Shown here one piece after another: positions 17,092 to 26,325 of a stretch of 64,000 bases of DNA; the first letter of the stretch is position 1, and each line of letters opens with the position of its first letter. The DNA is from Candidatus Heimdallarchaeota archaeon (GTDB lineage Archaea; Asgardarchaeota; Heimdallarchaeia; Heimdallarchaeales; Kariarchaeaceae): NCBI GenBank assembly GCA_030149205.1, contig JASBSB010000001.1, positions 931,518 to 995,517 of the forward strand, given 5' to 3'. The position numbers and the translations under genes are program-made. The notes beneath the pieces are model-generated. The model made no database searches. It was not told the DNA's origin and saw only the letters and a list, made by a program, of their open reading frames with translations.

Positions 17092-18864
17092 ATGCTGGTC
17101 AGCGAGAACAACCGATTTGAGGAGATTCCAAAAGTTTATTCAAAATCTGTTATAAGTGTGATTTTGGGGGTATTAATCCTCCTAGTTGCTGGCTTGATCT
17201 CTTTAAGCATTGGTCAGGTATTACAGGGGGAATCTCTACTTCTTGTTAGACAAATTTTCGTGTTTGTACTCCCAGTTATCATCCCTACAATTTATACTCT
17301 CATTGTACTCCTAATTTTTTACAATAGAATAATAAATTCTACTAATTTTCATAAGGTGTTCAGTTATTTTTTTGTATTCGCTACAATTTCTGTCTTGTTT
17401 AGTCTGCTGTTGAATACTGACTTGACAAGATTATTACAATACTTAGGTTTTTTGACACTCCCAAGATTTTGGATTGATATGACTGCATATGCTGTTATTG
17501 CACCTCTGGTCGAAGAACTTGCTAAGTTGCTGCCATTATTTGTGCTGAGTGTGAGCTCTATCAAGGTCTGGGGTAATAAGCCAAAACGTGTGGTAGAAAA
17601 CCCCTCTGTCTTAATTTTCTATGCTTTCATTATTGGGGGGATGTTTACTTTTTTGGAGACCCTCTTGTACATATATAATACCTTGCAAAGATTAGGGGTG
17701 TCAACATTTGACCTTTTGCAAAAGGATGTCTGGGATGCTGTATTTGCTCAAATCATGATTAGGTTTTCTTTTCCCCTCCACATAGTCACTCCAGTGATCA
17801 TGGCATTCTTTATTCAAAGGTCACTCTTTAATAGCAGAAATCTATTACCTGAGGTATCAGGAAATGCTATTGGAATTGGATTTGTAAGTGGGGTGATTCT
17901 TCATTCCTTTTGGAACGGAAACTTAGTTTTTTCAGCGTACAATAGCCAGTTCCCAACTATATTGGTATATGGATCAAAAATGCCAGTCACTGTGTTTTGG
18001 GAAGGTCTTCTACTTTGGACAATTTTATTGGTCATCCTGGTTTCAGTTTATCTATCTGACCTCCCGTTACTCAAATGTAATGTTTGTGGTAACTTTCATT
18101 ACCCACCTTACTCAGCTAAAGAACATCTTCAGGAACAGGGAGAGCTGGGGATGCTTTATTTTATAAGCTCATTCTCATCCCTCAGATTAAGCCACCTTTT
18201 GAAGAGGGTCTATTATAAGCTTAGAAAACTGCCTTTTTCACCAGGAGTAAAATATTGTCCAAATTGCTCGGAAGTTATGACAGGTATAACATGTGAGAAT
18301 TGTGAAAGTGTTCCCACGTTCATATGTAAGTTTTGCAAGTTTCCAGTTCCTGTTTATGCAAACTCGTGTTGGAACTGCAAAAGAGAGTTAGAGGTGGTGT
18401 TTGATCAGTCATTTAGATTACGACAAAAACCTATTGAGCAGATATTTCTGGGTATTGTATTTATACTTACAGTATTTGTTTATTACAAACTTTTTGAAAC
18501 CATATTGTATTTTACCTTTGCACGAAATCTAACACCTGCCCAGAAAGATATTCTCAACTTTAACCTTATTTTTACAATTTTCTTTAGTCTTCCATTGTTC
18601 TTCCTTGTACGATGGGCGATTGAAAAAAAGAGCCGGGATCAGGTAAGGGTTATAGGCAATTTTATTGGATCATTAATGGTAATTGAGACAATGTTTTACA
18701 TTATTAGTCTATCATCACTCATTGTTGCAGTTGGTGGAATAGTCAATCCAGTCTCTGGATTTCTAGGGACAGGCTTTATTCTGATTCTAACAGTATTACT
18801 AGTACTAGACTTTCTACACCTTTTATTTCAACAGAAAGTGCTGTTTGAGGAGGATTCAGTATGA
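17092..18864 (+). CDS. prsW: PrsW-family intramembrane protease with zinc ribbons
   Basis: A 590-aa polytopic protein. The PrsW motifs are in order: EELAK (residues 141-145), FTFLE (185-189), a membrane His in FPLH (230) and ILHSFWNG (His 271). These are the residues thought to form the metal site or active site in this family. Between the protease part and four more C-terminal membrane segments lies a soluble insert with zinc-ribbon-like Cys pairs (CNVC, CPNC, CENC, CKFC, CWNC). That insert is unusual. It opens a seven-gene operon and overlaps the next gene by ATGA. Confidence 0.82.
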   Translation: MLVSENNRFEEIPKVYSKSVISVILGVLILLVAGLISLSIGQVLQGESLLLVRQIFVFVLPVIIPTIYTLIVLLIFYNRIINSTNFHKVFSYFFVFATISVLFSLLLNTDLTRLLQYLGFLTLPRFWIDMTAYAVIAPLVEELAKLLPLFVLSVSSIKVWGNKPKRVVENPSVLIFYAFIIGGMFTFLETLLYIYNTLQRLGVSTFDLLQKDVWDAVFAQIMIRFSFPLHIVTPVIMAFFIQRSLFNSRNLLPEVSGNAIGIGFVSGVILHSFWNGNLVFSAYNSQFPTILVYGSKMPVTVFWEGLLLWTILLVILVSVYLSDLPLLKCNVCGNFHYPPYSAKEHLQEQGELGMLYFISSFSSLRLSHLLKRVYYKLRKLPFSPGVKYCPNCSEVMTGITCENCESVPTFICKFCKFPVPVYANSCWNCKRELEVVFDQSFRLRQKPIEQIFLGIVFILTVFVYYKLFETILYFTFARNLTPAQKDILNFNLIFTIFFSLPLFFLVRWAIEKKSRDQVRVIGNFIGSLMVIETMFYIISLSSLIVAVGGIVNPVSGFLGTGFILILTVLLVLDFLHLLFQQKVLFEEDSV

Positions 18865-19619
18865 GTAAAACAAAATTTTATAAATCTTACACCTTCTATG
18901 ACCTCGATTCTCCAAAGGAGCTTGATGCGCTCCTAATTCTTGTTTTTGGGCTGGTTGGTGCATATGTCAGTCAATTGGTGCTTTTAATTCAGTTACAAGA
19001 TATCCAACCTCCTGCAATAATTGTACCAAACCTCCTAACCATTTCTGGGGAATTGATTTCAAAGGCTTTCAGTGGATTTTCAATCATTTATCTTGGGTAT
19101 TTATTGGGAATGGGTACAGCTGGGGTCTATTATAGGATAAAATATGGAACAGAGACAATAAACCTGGTGAAAACTGTTGCTAAATTATATTTTATGTTTT
19201 TCTTGGGGATTGCTTCTATTATAGTCCTGATTCTGTTGTTTACATTTATTCAAGCTTTGATTTTTGTAGCTCTAGCCATACCATTCATTCTGTTTTACTT
19301 GGCAATTGTTGTTGGGGTGATCGTTGCTCCTTTTGCGCTTGTTGCATTGATTCCTTTTGAGAAGATATTCACATACAACCAAAGCTCATCATCCCCCTTT
19401 CCACCCATGCTTTCTTTCAATCGAACTTACCTGGTTTTAAATGTGATTCCAAATGAAAAGCCAAAATTTTGTCCTTTTAAGGATGTGGAAAAAAATGGTT
19501 GTTCTTATTTAGGTTATGGAGCTCCAAAAGAATCATTGATCTGTGATTTTGAAAGCACCTTCACTCGTTGCTATGTTTACAAGAAATTGGCCCCAGAATT
19601 TTCGGAGGTTAAAAAATGA
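18861..19619 (+). CDS. hypothetical membrane protein with C-terminal Cys cluster
   Basis: A 252-aa protein with about four membrane segments (two N-terminal and two in the VAKLYFMFFLGIASI to ALVALIPF stretch). The soluble C-terminus has four Cys (KFCPFKDVEKNGCSY, LICDF, TRCYVY), a possible metal or Fe-S site. Not recognised. Its ATG overlaps the PrsW stop (ATGA) and its own stop overlaps the next start, so it is cotranslated. Confidence 0.65.
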   Translation: MSKTKFYKSYTFYDLDSPKELDALLILVFGLVGAYVSQLVLLIQLQDIQPPAIIVPNLLTISGELISKAFSGFSIIYLGYLLGMGTAGVYYRIKYGTETINLVKTVAKLYFMFFLGIASIIVLILLFTFIQALIFVALAIPFILFYLAIVVGVIVAPFALVALIPFEKIFTYNQSSSSPFPPMLSFNRTYLVLNVIPNEKPKFCPFKDVEKNGCSYLGYGAPKESLICDFESTFTRCYVYKKLAPEFSEVKK

Positions 19620-20482
19620 GTAGGATTCTAAGTTTTGTTACAAAATCATTGATGCTGGTTATAGTTGGGGTTATAACGTTCATTTCAGTCAGTCTTTTCG
19701 CAATGTTAAATGATGGACCACCTATAAACGGAAAGGCCTCTCTATTAGAAAGATTATGGTATGAACTTAACAAGATCATGATGAAAATTTTGGTAGAATT
19801 TTTAAAAATACTTTTTGAAATTTTGAGAAATTTATTTGGAAACCAATCCAGTGGTACTCAACCATCAAGCTCTGATTTCACAGTACTAGCAACTATCCTG
19901 CAATATATACTAGTTTTTATAATGACGATCTTGGTAATTTACGTCCTCCACAGATTAATTAAAAGCTATAGGAGGAGCGCCTCAGATCCAAAAGTCAAAA
20001 CTGACAAGAGAGAAAGGGTTGAAAATTTAAAATTCTCTAGAGAGAAAGCCAGAGAGATCCTTATTAATTCAAAAGCCACTGGAGAGTACACTTCAGGGGT
20101 GATACTTGCTTATCAGGAGTTAGATAGTGCACTTGATAATTTTCGTGAAGCTAAGCGACCCAAGCACTGGACCCCCAAAGAATATGCGTTCAGTGTGAAG
20201 GAACCACTGTTTAAACCTAACGTTTACAGAATTGTCAATGTGTTCTACAAGACCCGATATGCAGAGATAAGCTCAACTCTTTCGGATGTAGATGAATTCT
20301 TACAGGCGTTGGATATGTTATTTGTTAGTGAAAATTCTCCAGAGGAGAAATCACGACTCCAAACCTTTTTTGATAAAGAATTTTCAAAGGAGAGACATTG
20401 GAACATCATACCTACAGGTGATGTGTTAAAGCCTAAAAAGCTTCAGGAATACACACTTTTTAAGTTACAGGAGAAAGAATAA
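19616..20482 (+). CDS. membrane protein with DUF4129-like domain
   Basis: A 288-aa protein with two membrane segments (about 10-30 and 95-115). The cytosolic tail (SGVILAYQELDSALDNFREA, then KHWTPKEYAFSV and VYRIVNVFYKTRYAE) matches the DUF4129 pattern, in which a helical domain follows the last TM and ends near a Y(x)ARY/RYAE-like motif. DUF4129 proteins regularly accompany MoxR and DUF58 genes, as here. Function unknown; probably a subunit of the same membrane complex. Confidence 0.7.
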   Translation: MSRILSFVTKSLMLVIVGVITFISVSLFAMLNDGPPINGKASLLERLWYELNKIMMKILVEFLKILFEILRNLFGNQSSGTQPSSSDFTVLATILQYILVFIMTILVIYVLHRLIKSYRRSASDPKVKTDKRERVENLKFSREKAREILINSKATGEYTSGVILAYQELDSALDNFREAKRPKHWTPKEYAFSVKEPLFKPNVYRIVNVFYKTRYAEISSTLSDVDEFLQALDMLFVSENSPEEKSRLQTFFDKEFSKERHWNIIPTGDVLKPKKLQEYTLFKLQEKE

Positions 20483-21903
20483 TGACAACAGTATTAATAA
20501 GCTTACAAAGATTAAGAAGGTATCTCTCCTTTGAAAATTTCATAATCCTTTATTTTGCTATCTCCTTTGGTGCTTTAGGGCCCGGATTTTTAAATTTAAA
20601 TCAATCATGGGTACCATATGGGTCGATAAATGATTCAACAAGCTACGGTTATCAGACTTCTGCTAATTACCTTCATTCAATTGGCATTTCTACAGTCAGA
20701 AATGTAGCCTCCTTACCTGTAATTACTGAAAATGGGAAATTACTGGCATACCTTAATCCTAAGGAGGACATAAGTAAACTAGAGCTTGAATACTTAATTC
20801 AACGGATTTCAACAGGTTTACCAACCCTTATAGTAAGTGATAATCTTAACTCCTTCCCAAATTTCAGAAATCTTTTAAACCAATTTTTTGTTGCGCCTAC
20901 GAGCTGCAGAATGTATGAACATGTTGATCAGGTAACCTTAAATCGACAGGCATATCCATCTGTATTTGGTCAATTTGCTAAATTTCAGGGAATCCTTCCC
21001 ACAGCACTCGATGTAGCTGGAAATAGTTTCGTTTCGCCATTATTGGCTGTAACTCAATTCAATGCCAGCTGTGACAGTTTTGCTGACAATAATTCAACAA
21101 GGTTAATCAGTGTTAGGACTTCGTCATTGATAGTGTTATCTGACCCATGGATGATTACAAACAATTACACAAAATTTTATCCAGAAAATTTAGGATTTTG
21201 GAACCTGGTGGTTAATGAATTCAAATCATCACTCAATATTCAAATTACGAGTATGGTTTCAGCGGAGTATCACTTAAATTATGCACCAATGAACAGAGAA
21301 TCACTTCAGATAACTCTGGAGAAAAATTTCCAAAATGTCTTTTTAGTTTTTATTCTTTCAATCTTCACGGTTGGATTTCCAATTCTCTTAGGGATAATTT
21401 TCAAGATGTTCTCCTTTGATCGTCGAGAAGGTAGAGGTAAACAGCTAAAGAAGAGGTTTATGACCCTTCACACAGAACGGTTATACGCAGTGCCTTTAAC
21501 ATTGGAAGAAAAAATTATAACTGATGAAAAGATTAGGGTGTCTATATCTGATCGTCCAACTTATTTAAGGGAGACTTGTTCTCAACTCTATGACTTCATT
21601 ATTCAATACAAGCTTGAGGGATATTTTAATGAGTCATTGATTAATGAACTCAAGGATAGGACAGCAGCGACATACGTAGTTGATGACGTTTATTGGATGA
21701 CGATCAGTAAGGTCAACCTCATTATGGACGTGCTTCAAGAGGACACGATGATTTCTAGTGGATTAGGTTATGAGGAATTTATAGCGAAACCCTCATTTGA
21801 CACAATATTGAAAAAGATTGAAAGTAAACTTAGTGAAAGAAGCCTCATGATAAAAGTAGCTCCGGATTATAAGCTGATTAATAGCGAAAAAAAAGAGGAC
21901 TAA
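20482..21903 (+). CDS. DUF4350-like membrane-anchored protein
   Basis: A 473-aa protein: N-terminal TM (about 17-38), an extracytoplasmic domain of roughly 230 residues, a second TM near residues 283-305, and a cytosolic helical tail. The outer domain starts like DUF4350 (SYGYQTSANYLHSIGISTVR, then PTLIVSDN). Starts at ATG sharing a base with the preceding TAA. DUF4350 proteins accompany MoxR/DUF58/DUF4129 sets, which supports the call. Confidence 0.6.
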   Translation: MTTVLISLQRLRRYLSFENFIILYFAISFGALGPGFLNLNQSWVPYGSINDSTSYGYQTSANYLHSIGISTVRNVASLPVITENGKLLAYLNPKEDISKLELEYLIQRISTGLPTLIVSDNLNSFPNFRNLLNQFFVAPTSCRMYEHVDQVTLNRQAYPSVFGQFAKFQGILPTALDVAGNSFVSPLLAVTQFNASCDSFADNNSTRLISVRTSSLIVLSDPWMITNNYTKFYPENLGFWNLVVNEFKSSLNIQITSMVSAEYHLNYAPMNRESLQITLEKNFQNVFLVFILSIFTVGFPILLGIIFKMFSFDRREGRGKQLKKRFMTLHTERLYAVPLTLEEKIITDEKIRVSISDRPTYLRETCSQLYDFIIQYKLEGYFNESLINELKDRTAATYVVDDVYWMTISKVNLIMDVLQEDTMISSGLGYEEFIAKPSFDTILKKIESKLSERSLMIKVAPDYKLINSEKKED

Positions 21904-21926
21904 ATATTTTTTGTTAGACGATATAA

Positions 21927-21936
21927 TTAAATATAT
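21927..21936 (+). promoter_or_regulatory. internal TATA-like box before moxR
   Basis: TTAAATATAT centred about 24 bases before a GTG at 21955 suggests that moxR can also be transcribed from its own leaderless promoter inside the operon. Confidence 0.45.
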
Positions 21937-21954
21937 CTGTCATTATCGTTGATT

Positions 21955-22902
21955 GTGGCAGAAGCAGATTTAGGCTATATAAAAGAAGTTACTGACAAGA
22001 TTGTCAATGAGATGTCAAAAAGAATTATTGGAAATGAGGAGACATTATATGTAGTCCTTGCGACATTATATGCTAGAGGGCACGTATTGCTTGAAGGTGT
22101 TCCTGGGATTGCTAAATCTTATCTAGCCTCAAGCCTCGCTGAAGTTCTTGGCTTGAAGCACAAAAGAATTCAATTTACACCAGATTTAATGCCAGTTGAC
22201 ATAACAGGGTCTTCGATCTATGATCAAAAGGAACTGAGTTTTAAGTTTATCCCAGGTCCGATCTTTGCGAACATCATTTTATGTGATGAAATCTCAAGAG
22301 CTCCTCCAAAAACACAGGCTGCTCTCCTTGAGTCTATGCAGGAAAAGCAGGTAACCGTTGAAGGGAACACTTTCATCCTAGAAAAACCCTTTTTTGTGAT
22401 GGCAACTCAAAACCCCATTGAACAGGTTGGTGTTTATCCTCTCCCTGAGGCACAGTTAGATAGATTTATGGTGAGGTTGATCATGAGACTCCCAGATTTC
22501 AAGGAAGAAGTATCTATCCTTTTGAACAAAAGGGAATCATTCGATCCAGAGATACAGACTGTTAGTTCTCTTGAAGAGATACTAAAGATCCAAAAGGAGA
22601 TTGAAAAAGTAACCATTTCTGATGAAGTGTTAGAGTATATTGCTCGATTGGTTGTGAGAACAAGATTCTTACCTAGCCTTACCCTTGGTGGATCACCAAG
22701 AGCAAGCCTTGCTTTGATGACCATGGGGAGAGCTTTTGCAGCAATTAATGGAAGACAGTACGTCGAACCTGATGACATTAAATCACTCTTCTATCATGTG
22801 TTGAATCACAGAGTTATACTGACACCTCAAGCAGAGGTTGAGCAGATCCCAATAGAGCAGATTTTGGCATCGATAATTACAGATGTACCTGTGAAACTAT
22901 AA
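21955..22902 (+). CDS. moxR: MoxR-family AAA+ ATPase
   Basis: A 315-aa AAA+ ATPase. Walker A is EGVPGIAKSYLA, Walker B IILCDEISRAPP, sensor 1 in MATQNPIEQVGVYPLPEAQL, and sensor 2 near GGSPRASLAL. Full family length. MoxR proteins act as chaperone-like ATPases that insert metals or mature partners, usually with a vWA/DUF58 protein, which is encoded next. I prefer GTG at 21955 over TTG at 21949 because of the TATA-like box. Confidence 0.93.
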   Translation: MAEADLGYIKEVTDKIVNEMSKRIIGNEETLYVVLATLYARGHVLLEGVPGIAKSYLASSLAEVLGLKHKRIQFTPDLMPVDITGSSIYDQKELSFKFIPGPIFANIILCDEISRAPPKTQAALLESMQEKQVTVEGNTFILEKPFFVMATQNPIEQVGVYPLPEAQLDRFMVRLIMRLPDFKEEVSILLNKRESFDPEIQTVSSLEEILKIQKEIEKVTISDEVLEYIARLVVRTRFLPSLTLGGSPRASLALMTMGRAFAAINGRQYVEPDDIKSLFYHVLNHRVILTPQAEVEQIPIEQILASIITDVPVKL

Positions 22903-22913
22903 GAGGAACTGTT

Positions 22914-24383
22914 ATGAGTAAAATGGAGCAGATAGCTTCCCCCTTTATCAATGAAGAGTTGGTCGAGCAGGCAAAGAAGACTGGTAAAATTTTAATGTCT
23001 GAGGAAGAGGTAGTATCTAAGAGTCTGCCAGTATATTTCTCACTTACATCAGAGGGTCTGATCTTTGGAATTTTTAGCCTTCTTCTGGGAATTATTGGCC
23101 TAGCAAGCCTTAATCCACCGATATTTATCGTGGGATTTGGAATGAGCATTCTTTTGGTATTATATTTCCTATATCTTAGATTTACCTTAAGTAAAACGAA
23201 TGTTTCTATGGATGTGAATCTACCTGTAAGAGAAGTTGAAGCAAAGCTTTTTGCCCCTGTTCAGGTCGAGGTAACAACTACTAGGAATTTAGTAGTAACA
23301 TTTGAACTCGAAACAAGTGATGGGCTATTTCCTGTATTAAGACCGGCGTCCTCAATATTAGATGCAAAAAAAGAAAAACTTGAAGAAGAGACATTTATGT
23401 TTTATGTTCCAAGGAGAGGGAAAGAGAGGATTGAAAGAGTTGTCGCTCAGATTGGAGGTCTTCCTGGTCTTTTTTTCGGAACCAAGACAATAATCATCAA
23501 CAAAGAGATAATTGTTTTACCTGAACCTCAACGGGTTCAGTTACCTTGGACATTGAAGCAAAAAATAATGGATCAGTTTATTTCAGAAATAACAGTCACA
23601 AGGAAAGGACGGGGAAGTGATTTTTTTGCACTTAAAGATTTTCAGTTTGGAGATGAAATCAAACATATCGCATGGAAAAAATCCGCAAGGGTTGGAAAGT
23701 TAATCTCAAAAGAGTTTGAAGAACCTAACCAGCTTAAGTTTGTCATTGTTATAGATGCTTCATTATTTATGTCTGGCCCAAAATTAGAGTTTGCACTTTC
23801 ATCAGCAGTAGAATTATGTTCAGTTCTACGTCGAACAGAACACTCAGCATATGTCATCGTTCACGGAAATGATACATTAAAGTTTGTAAAATTAGGGGTT
23901 TCAATTTCTGCTATGAGGAGATTAGCAGTTGAACTTCACTCGGTCTCACCTTCTGGTACCACCTTTAACTACGACACTCTTTACTCGACCTTGTTAACCC
24001 GACGACTATATGATTCTGTGGTGATATTCATTTCTGACGTTGAAGCACCCCCCAGTACTGTACAAAAAGGTTTGAGCTTGATACAACCGTATATGCAGCG
24101 AACACTTTTCTTTGCCTGTTATACACCAGGGTTTGGAACCTTGTGGAATGAAACTGAATTTGGAGATTCTGGAATCTCAATGGATGAATGGAAATATAAA
24201 AATTTCCAACTAAACCCATTAGTTAGAAGATCTTACTTGACAAGAATTCAGGAGTTCAAACAGAAGGTAACAGCCACAAGTACAGTGTTTCATCTGATTA
24301 AGAATTATAACACCAACATACTACTTGAACTAAAAGCTACCCTGAGCTTTTTGAATAAGGTTGGTAAAAAAGGAGGGAAATAG
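22914..24383 (+). CDS. DUF58 (vWA-like) protein
   Basis: A 489-aa protein with two TM segments near the N-terminus (about 46-85) and a large cytosolic part. The DUF58 signature is clear: FFALKDFQFGDEIKHIAWKK followed by FEEPNQLKFVIVIDASLFM, a degenerate vWA fold with a DxS-type start of the metal site. It would be the MoxR partner. GAGG lies upstream of the ATG, 11 bases after moxR, so translation depends on a Shine-Dalgarno site. Confidence 0.88.
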   Translation: MSKMEQIASPFINEELVEQAKKTGKILMSEEEVVSKSLPVYFSLTSEGLIFGIFSLLLGIIGLASLNPPIFIVGFGMSILLVLYFLYLRFTLSKTNVSMDVNLPVREVEAKLFAPVQVEVTTTRNLVVTFELETSDGLFPVLRPASSILDAKKEKLEEETFMFYVPRRGKERIERVVAQIGGLPGLFFGTKTIIINKEIIVLPEPQRVQLPWTLKQKIMDQFISEITVTRKGRGSDFFALKDFQFGDEIKHIAWKKSARVGKLISKEFEEPNQLKFVIVIDASLFMSGPKLEFALSSAVELCSVLRRTEHSAYVIVHGNDTLKFVKLGVSISAMRRLAVELHSVSPSGTTFNYDTLYSTLLTRRLYDSVVIFISDVEAPPSTVQKGLSLIQPYMQRTLFFACYTPGFGTLWNETEFGDSGISMDEWKYKNFQLNPLVRRSYLTRIQEFKQKVTATSTVFHLIKNYNTNILLELKATLSFLNKVGKKGGK

Positions 24384-25166
24384 ATGAGAGAAGACCCTAT
24401 AGTATATGAGGACTGGCAGATCGGAAAGGCATCTAATACCTTTTTAAGACCATTAAAACTGGTTGAAGGAGGATTGAACCTTCTGCTAATACTTTCATTG
24501 GTAGATATTGTGATTAGTTCTAGGGTATTTTCATTGATTCCCATAATTGCAGTTTTGGGTCTTGGGGTGCTTCTCGTAGATTATTTTGGAGACAATCTAC
24601 TAGAGACCATACTGGCTAAATTAGTTAATGTTACAGTCTTATTTGTTATTACTGGACTTGCTTACTTCCAATCAACACAGGATATAAACCCCTTTATTGG
24701 ACTGATTCTTGGAACGGTCTTCTTTTGGAAAATCTCTTTGATACCAATTTTTGTGCCACTTAGAAAGGTGAGTGGAGAAATCATCCTTCCGAAAAATGAA
24801 AAGGTGGAGGTTCGACTCTTACAAGCTTACAAGAATCTATCAACCACAAGCTATGGAATGAATTTAGATTCTATTTTTGAGGGAAGAAAAGCACTAATTC
24901 GAAAAAATTTTCCATTTACCCTAATTGCCTTCGTCTTTAGTCTGAGTATGGGTACAATTCTAGGATTAGGAGACTCTCTCCAAATATACCTTATCAGATT
25001 TTTAATGCAGGTGTTTTTGATCATAATGTCCCTATATTTAAGCTATTTGCTCATTGTTTGGTATACAGCCCGTGAAGATACGAGTTTATCAGGATTAATT
25101 TTTTCTAGGATGAAGAGATGGGTAAAGCGCAGATTTTCAAGAAAGAAAAAACCTAATACTTTTTGA
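24384..25166 (+). CDS. hypothetical polytopic membrane protein
   Basis: A 260-aa protein with about six hydrophobic segments and a basic C-terminus (KRWVKRRFSRKKK). GGAGG lies 8 bases before the ATG, overlapping the end of the DUF58 gene. It is the last gene of the PrsW-MoxR operon. I recognise no family. The 3' end overlaps the convergent rhodanese gene by 14 bases. Confidence 0.6.
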   Translation: MREDPIVYEDWQIGKASNTFLRPLKLVEGGLNLLLILSLVDIVISSRVFSLIPIIAVLGLGVLLVDYFGDNLLETILAKLVNVTVLFVITGLAYFQSTQDINPFIGLILGTVFFWKISLIPIFVPLRKVSGEIILPKNEKVEVRLLQAYKNLSTTSYGMNLDSIFEGRKALIRKNFPFTLIAFVFSLSMGTILGLGDSLQIYLIRFLMQVFLIIMSLYLSYLLIVWYTAREDTSLSGLIFSRMKRWVKRRFSRKKKPNTF

Positions 25167-25476
25167 CTGAGGGATCAACCTCATTTGACCATCGAATAAT
25201 TCCACCAGTAACATTATACACATTAGGAAATCCATTTGAACGAAGATACATTACTACTCGACCAGACCTCGCTCCACTCCGGCAGATAAAAGCCAATTTT
25301 TGATCTTTGGAAAGATTTCCGAGGTGATTTCCAAACTCACTCATAGGGATAGAATCTGATCCAGTGACACTGGTGTATGCAAATTCGTCCTTCTCGCGGA
25401 CATCAATTAACCGAATCTCGCCAGTTTGCATGAGTTTGTGAACTTCTTTGGGTAATAGGGAAATAGAGTTATTCAT
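25153..25476 (-). CDS. rhodanese-domain protein
   Basis: A 107-aa single-domain sulfurtransferase. Visible motifs are IRLIDVREKDEF (CH2A-like), the active-site loop CRSGARS with catalytic Cys in the six-residue loop, and VTGGIIRWSNEVDP at the end. Likely handles persulfide sulfur. Monocistronic, convergent with the membrane operon. Confidence 0.92.
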   Translation of the reverse strand: MNNSISLLPKEVHKLMQTGEIRLIDVREKDEFAYTSVTGSDSIPMSEFGNHLGNLSKDQKLAFICRSGARSGRVVMYLRSNGFPNVYNVTGGIIRWSNEVDPSVKKY

Positions 25477-25546
25477 AGTTTTAAGATTTTTCTACCTAAT
25501 AAATAGCTTAGGTTAATTTCAGATGAATAAATTTAGTGCATAAGTT

Positions 25547-26149
25547 TCACACAAAAAGATTTGCATATTTGGATTTAAATTCTTCATAACAGTTCTCACA
25601 GCAAAATGCCATCAGGTGGTTGGGTTGCACCTCTCTTACAAACCCTCTTCCAGACATTGTTGATTGACACTCTGGACAGTATAATTTATCAACTGCTTCA
25701 CCTTCGATATTTACTTCTGTCCCAATATCTTGATTAGAGTTTAAAATGGGGATCAGTTGAAAATTTAAGATTTGGTTTTCTGAGAAAAACTCGGTCAATG
25801 TCTTCAAAGAAAGATTAGAGATGGGAATAGTTTCACAGATGTAATTATACACCCCCGCAACATGATATACTTTGGTTAGAAAATTAATAGAGAGTAGCTC
25901 AGTAAGAAAATTGCTTGATGCTGTGTTCCTAACCTGAATCTGAATGAGATAAGCCTGGTAGCTAGGAGTGAGTTTACTCCAATTTACGATCAAAGAAAAA
26001 CCGAGAATATATTTCTCCTTTTTTAATTTGCTTATTCTATAGGTAATTGTTGCAGGTGACACTTCTAGTTTGTTAGATAGCCAATTGTTTGACACTTGTG
26101 GATCTTTATTGAGATAGTATAAAATCTCAAGGTCTGTTTGATCAACCAT
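25547..26149 (-). CDS. Lrp/AsnC-type regulator with C-terminal TRASH-like domain
   Basis: A 200-aa regulator. Residues 1-50 are an AsnC-type winged HTH (VDQTDLEILYYLNKDPQVSN, then VSPATITYRISKLKKE). The middle is a RAM-like ligand domain. The C-terminus has CPECQ and FCCENCYEEFKSKY, the Cys pattern of TRASH domains that sense metals such as copper. The start at 26149 is set by a TATA-like box 25 bases upstream. The divergent neighbour encodes a CopZ-like protein, so it may control copper handling. Confidence 0.82.
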   Translation of the reverse strand: MVDQTDLEILYYLNKDPQVSNNWLSNKLEVSPATITYRISKLKKEKYILGFSLIVNWSKLTPSYQAYLIQIQVRNTASSNFLTELLSINFLTKVYHVAGVYNYICETIPISNLSLKTLTEFFSENQILNFQLIPILNSNQDIGTEVNIEGEAVDKLYCPECQSTMSGRGFVREVQPNHLMAFCCENCYEEFKSKYANLFV

Positions 26150-26167
26150 AAAATGCAATTTGAAAAG

Positions 26168-26179
26168 ATTTAAATAAAC
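26168..26179 (-). promoter_or_regulatory. TATA-like box of Lrp/TRASH gene
   Basis: ATTTAAAT within the stretch TTTATTTAAATC on the minus strand, centred about 25 bases before the ATG at 26149; predicts a leaderless mRNA. It lies in the 176-base divergent promoter region shared with the CopZ-like gene. Confidence 0.55.
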
Positions 26180-26325
26180 CCTGTGATATTTGAAATTTTT
26201 TTAGATGTTTAGATATAGGTTTGACATATTACATCAAATTTATTCTTAAATCGCCTGATTATTCATTAAGCATCATTGAAATATTTTACAATATACCATA
26301 TAAGAATTGAAATAATATTAACATT

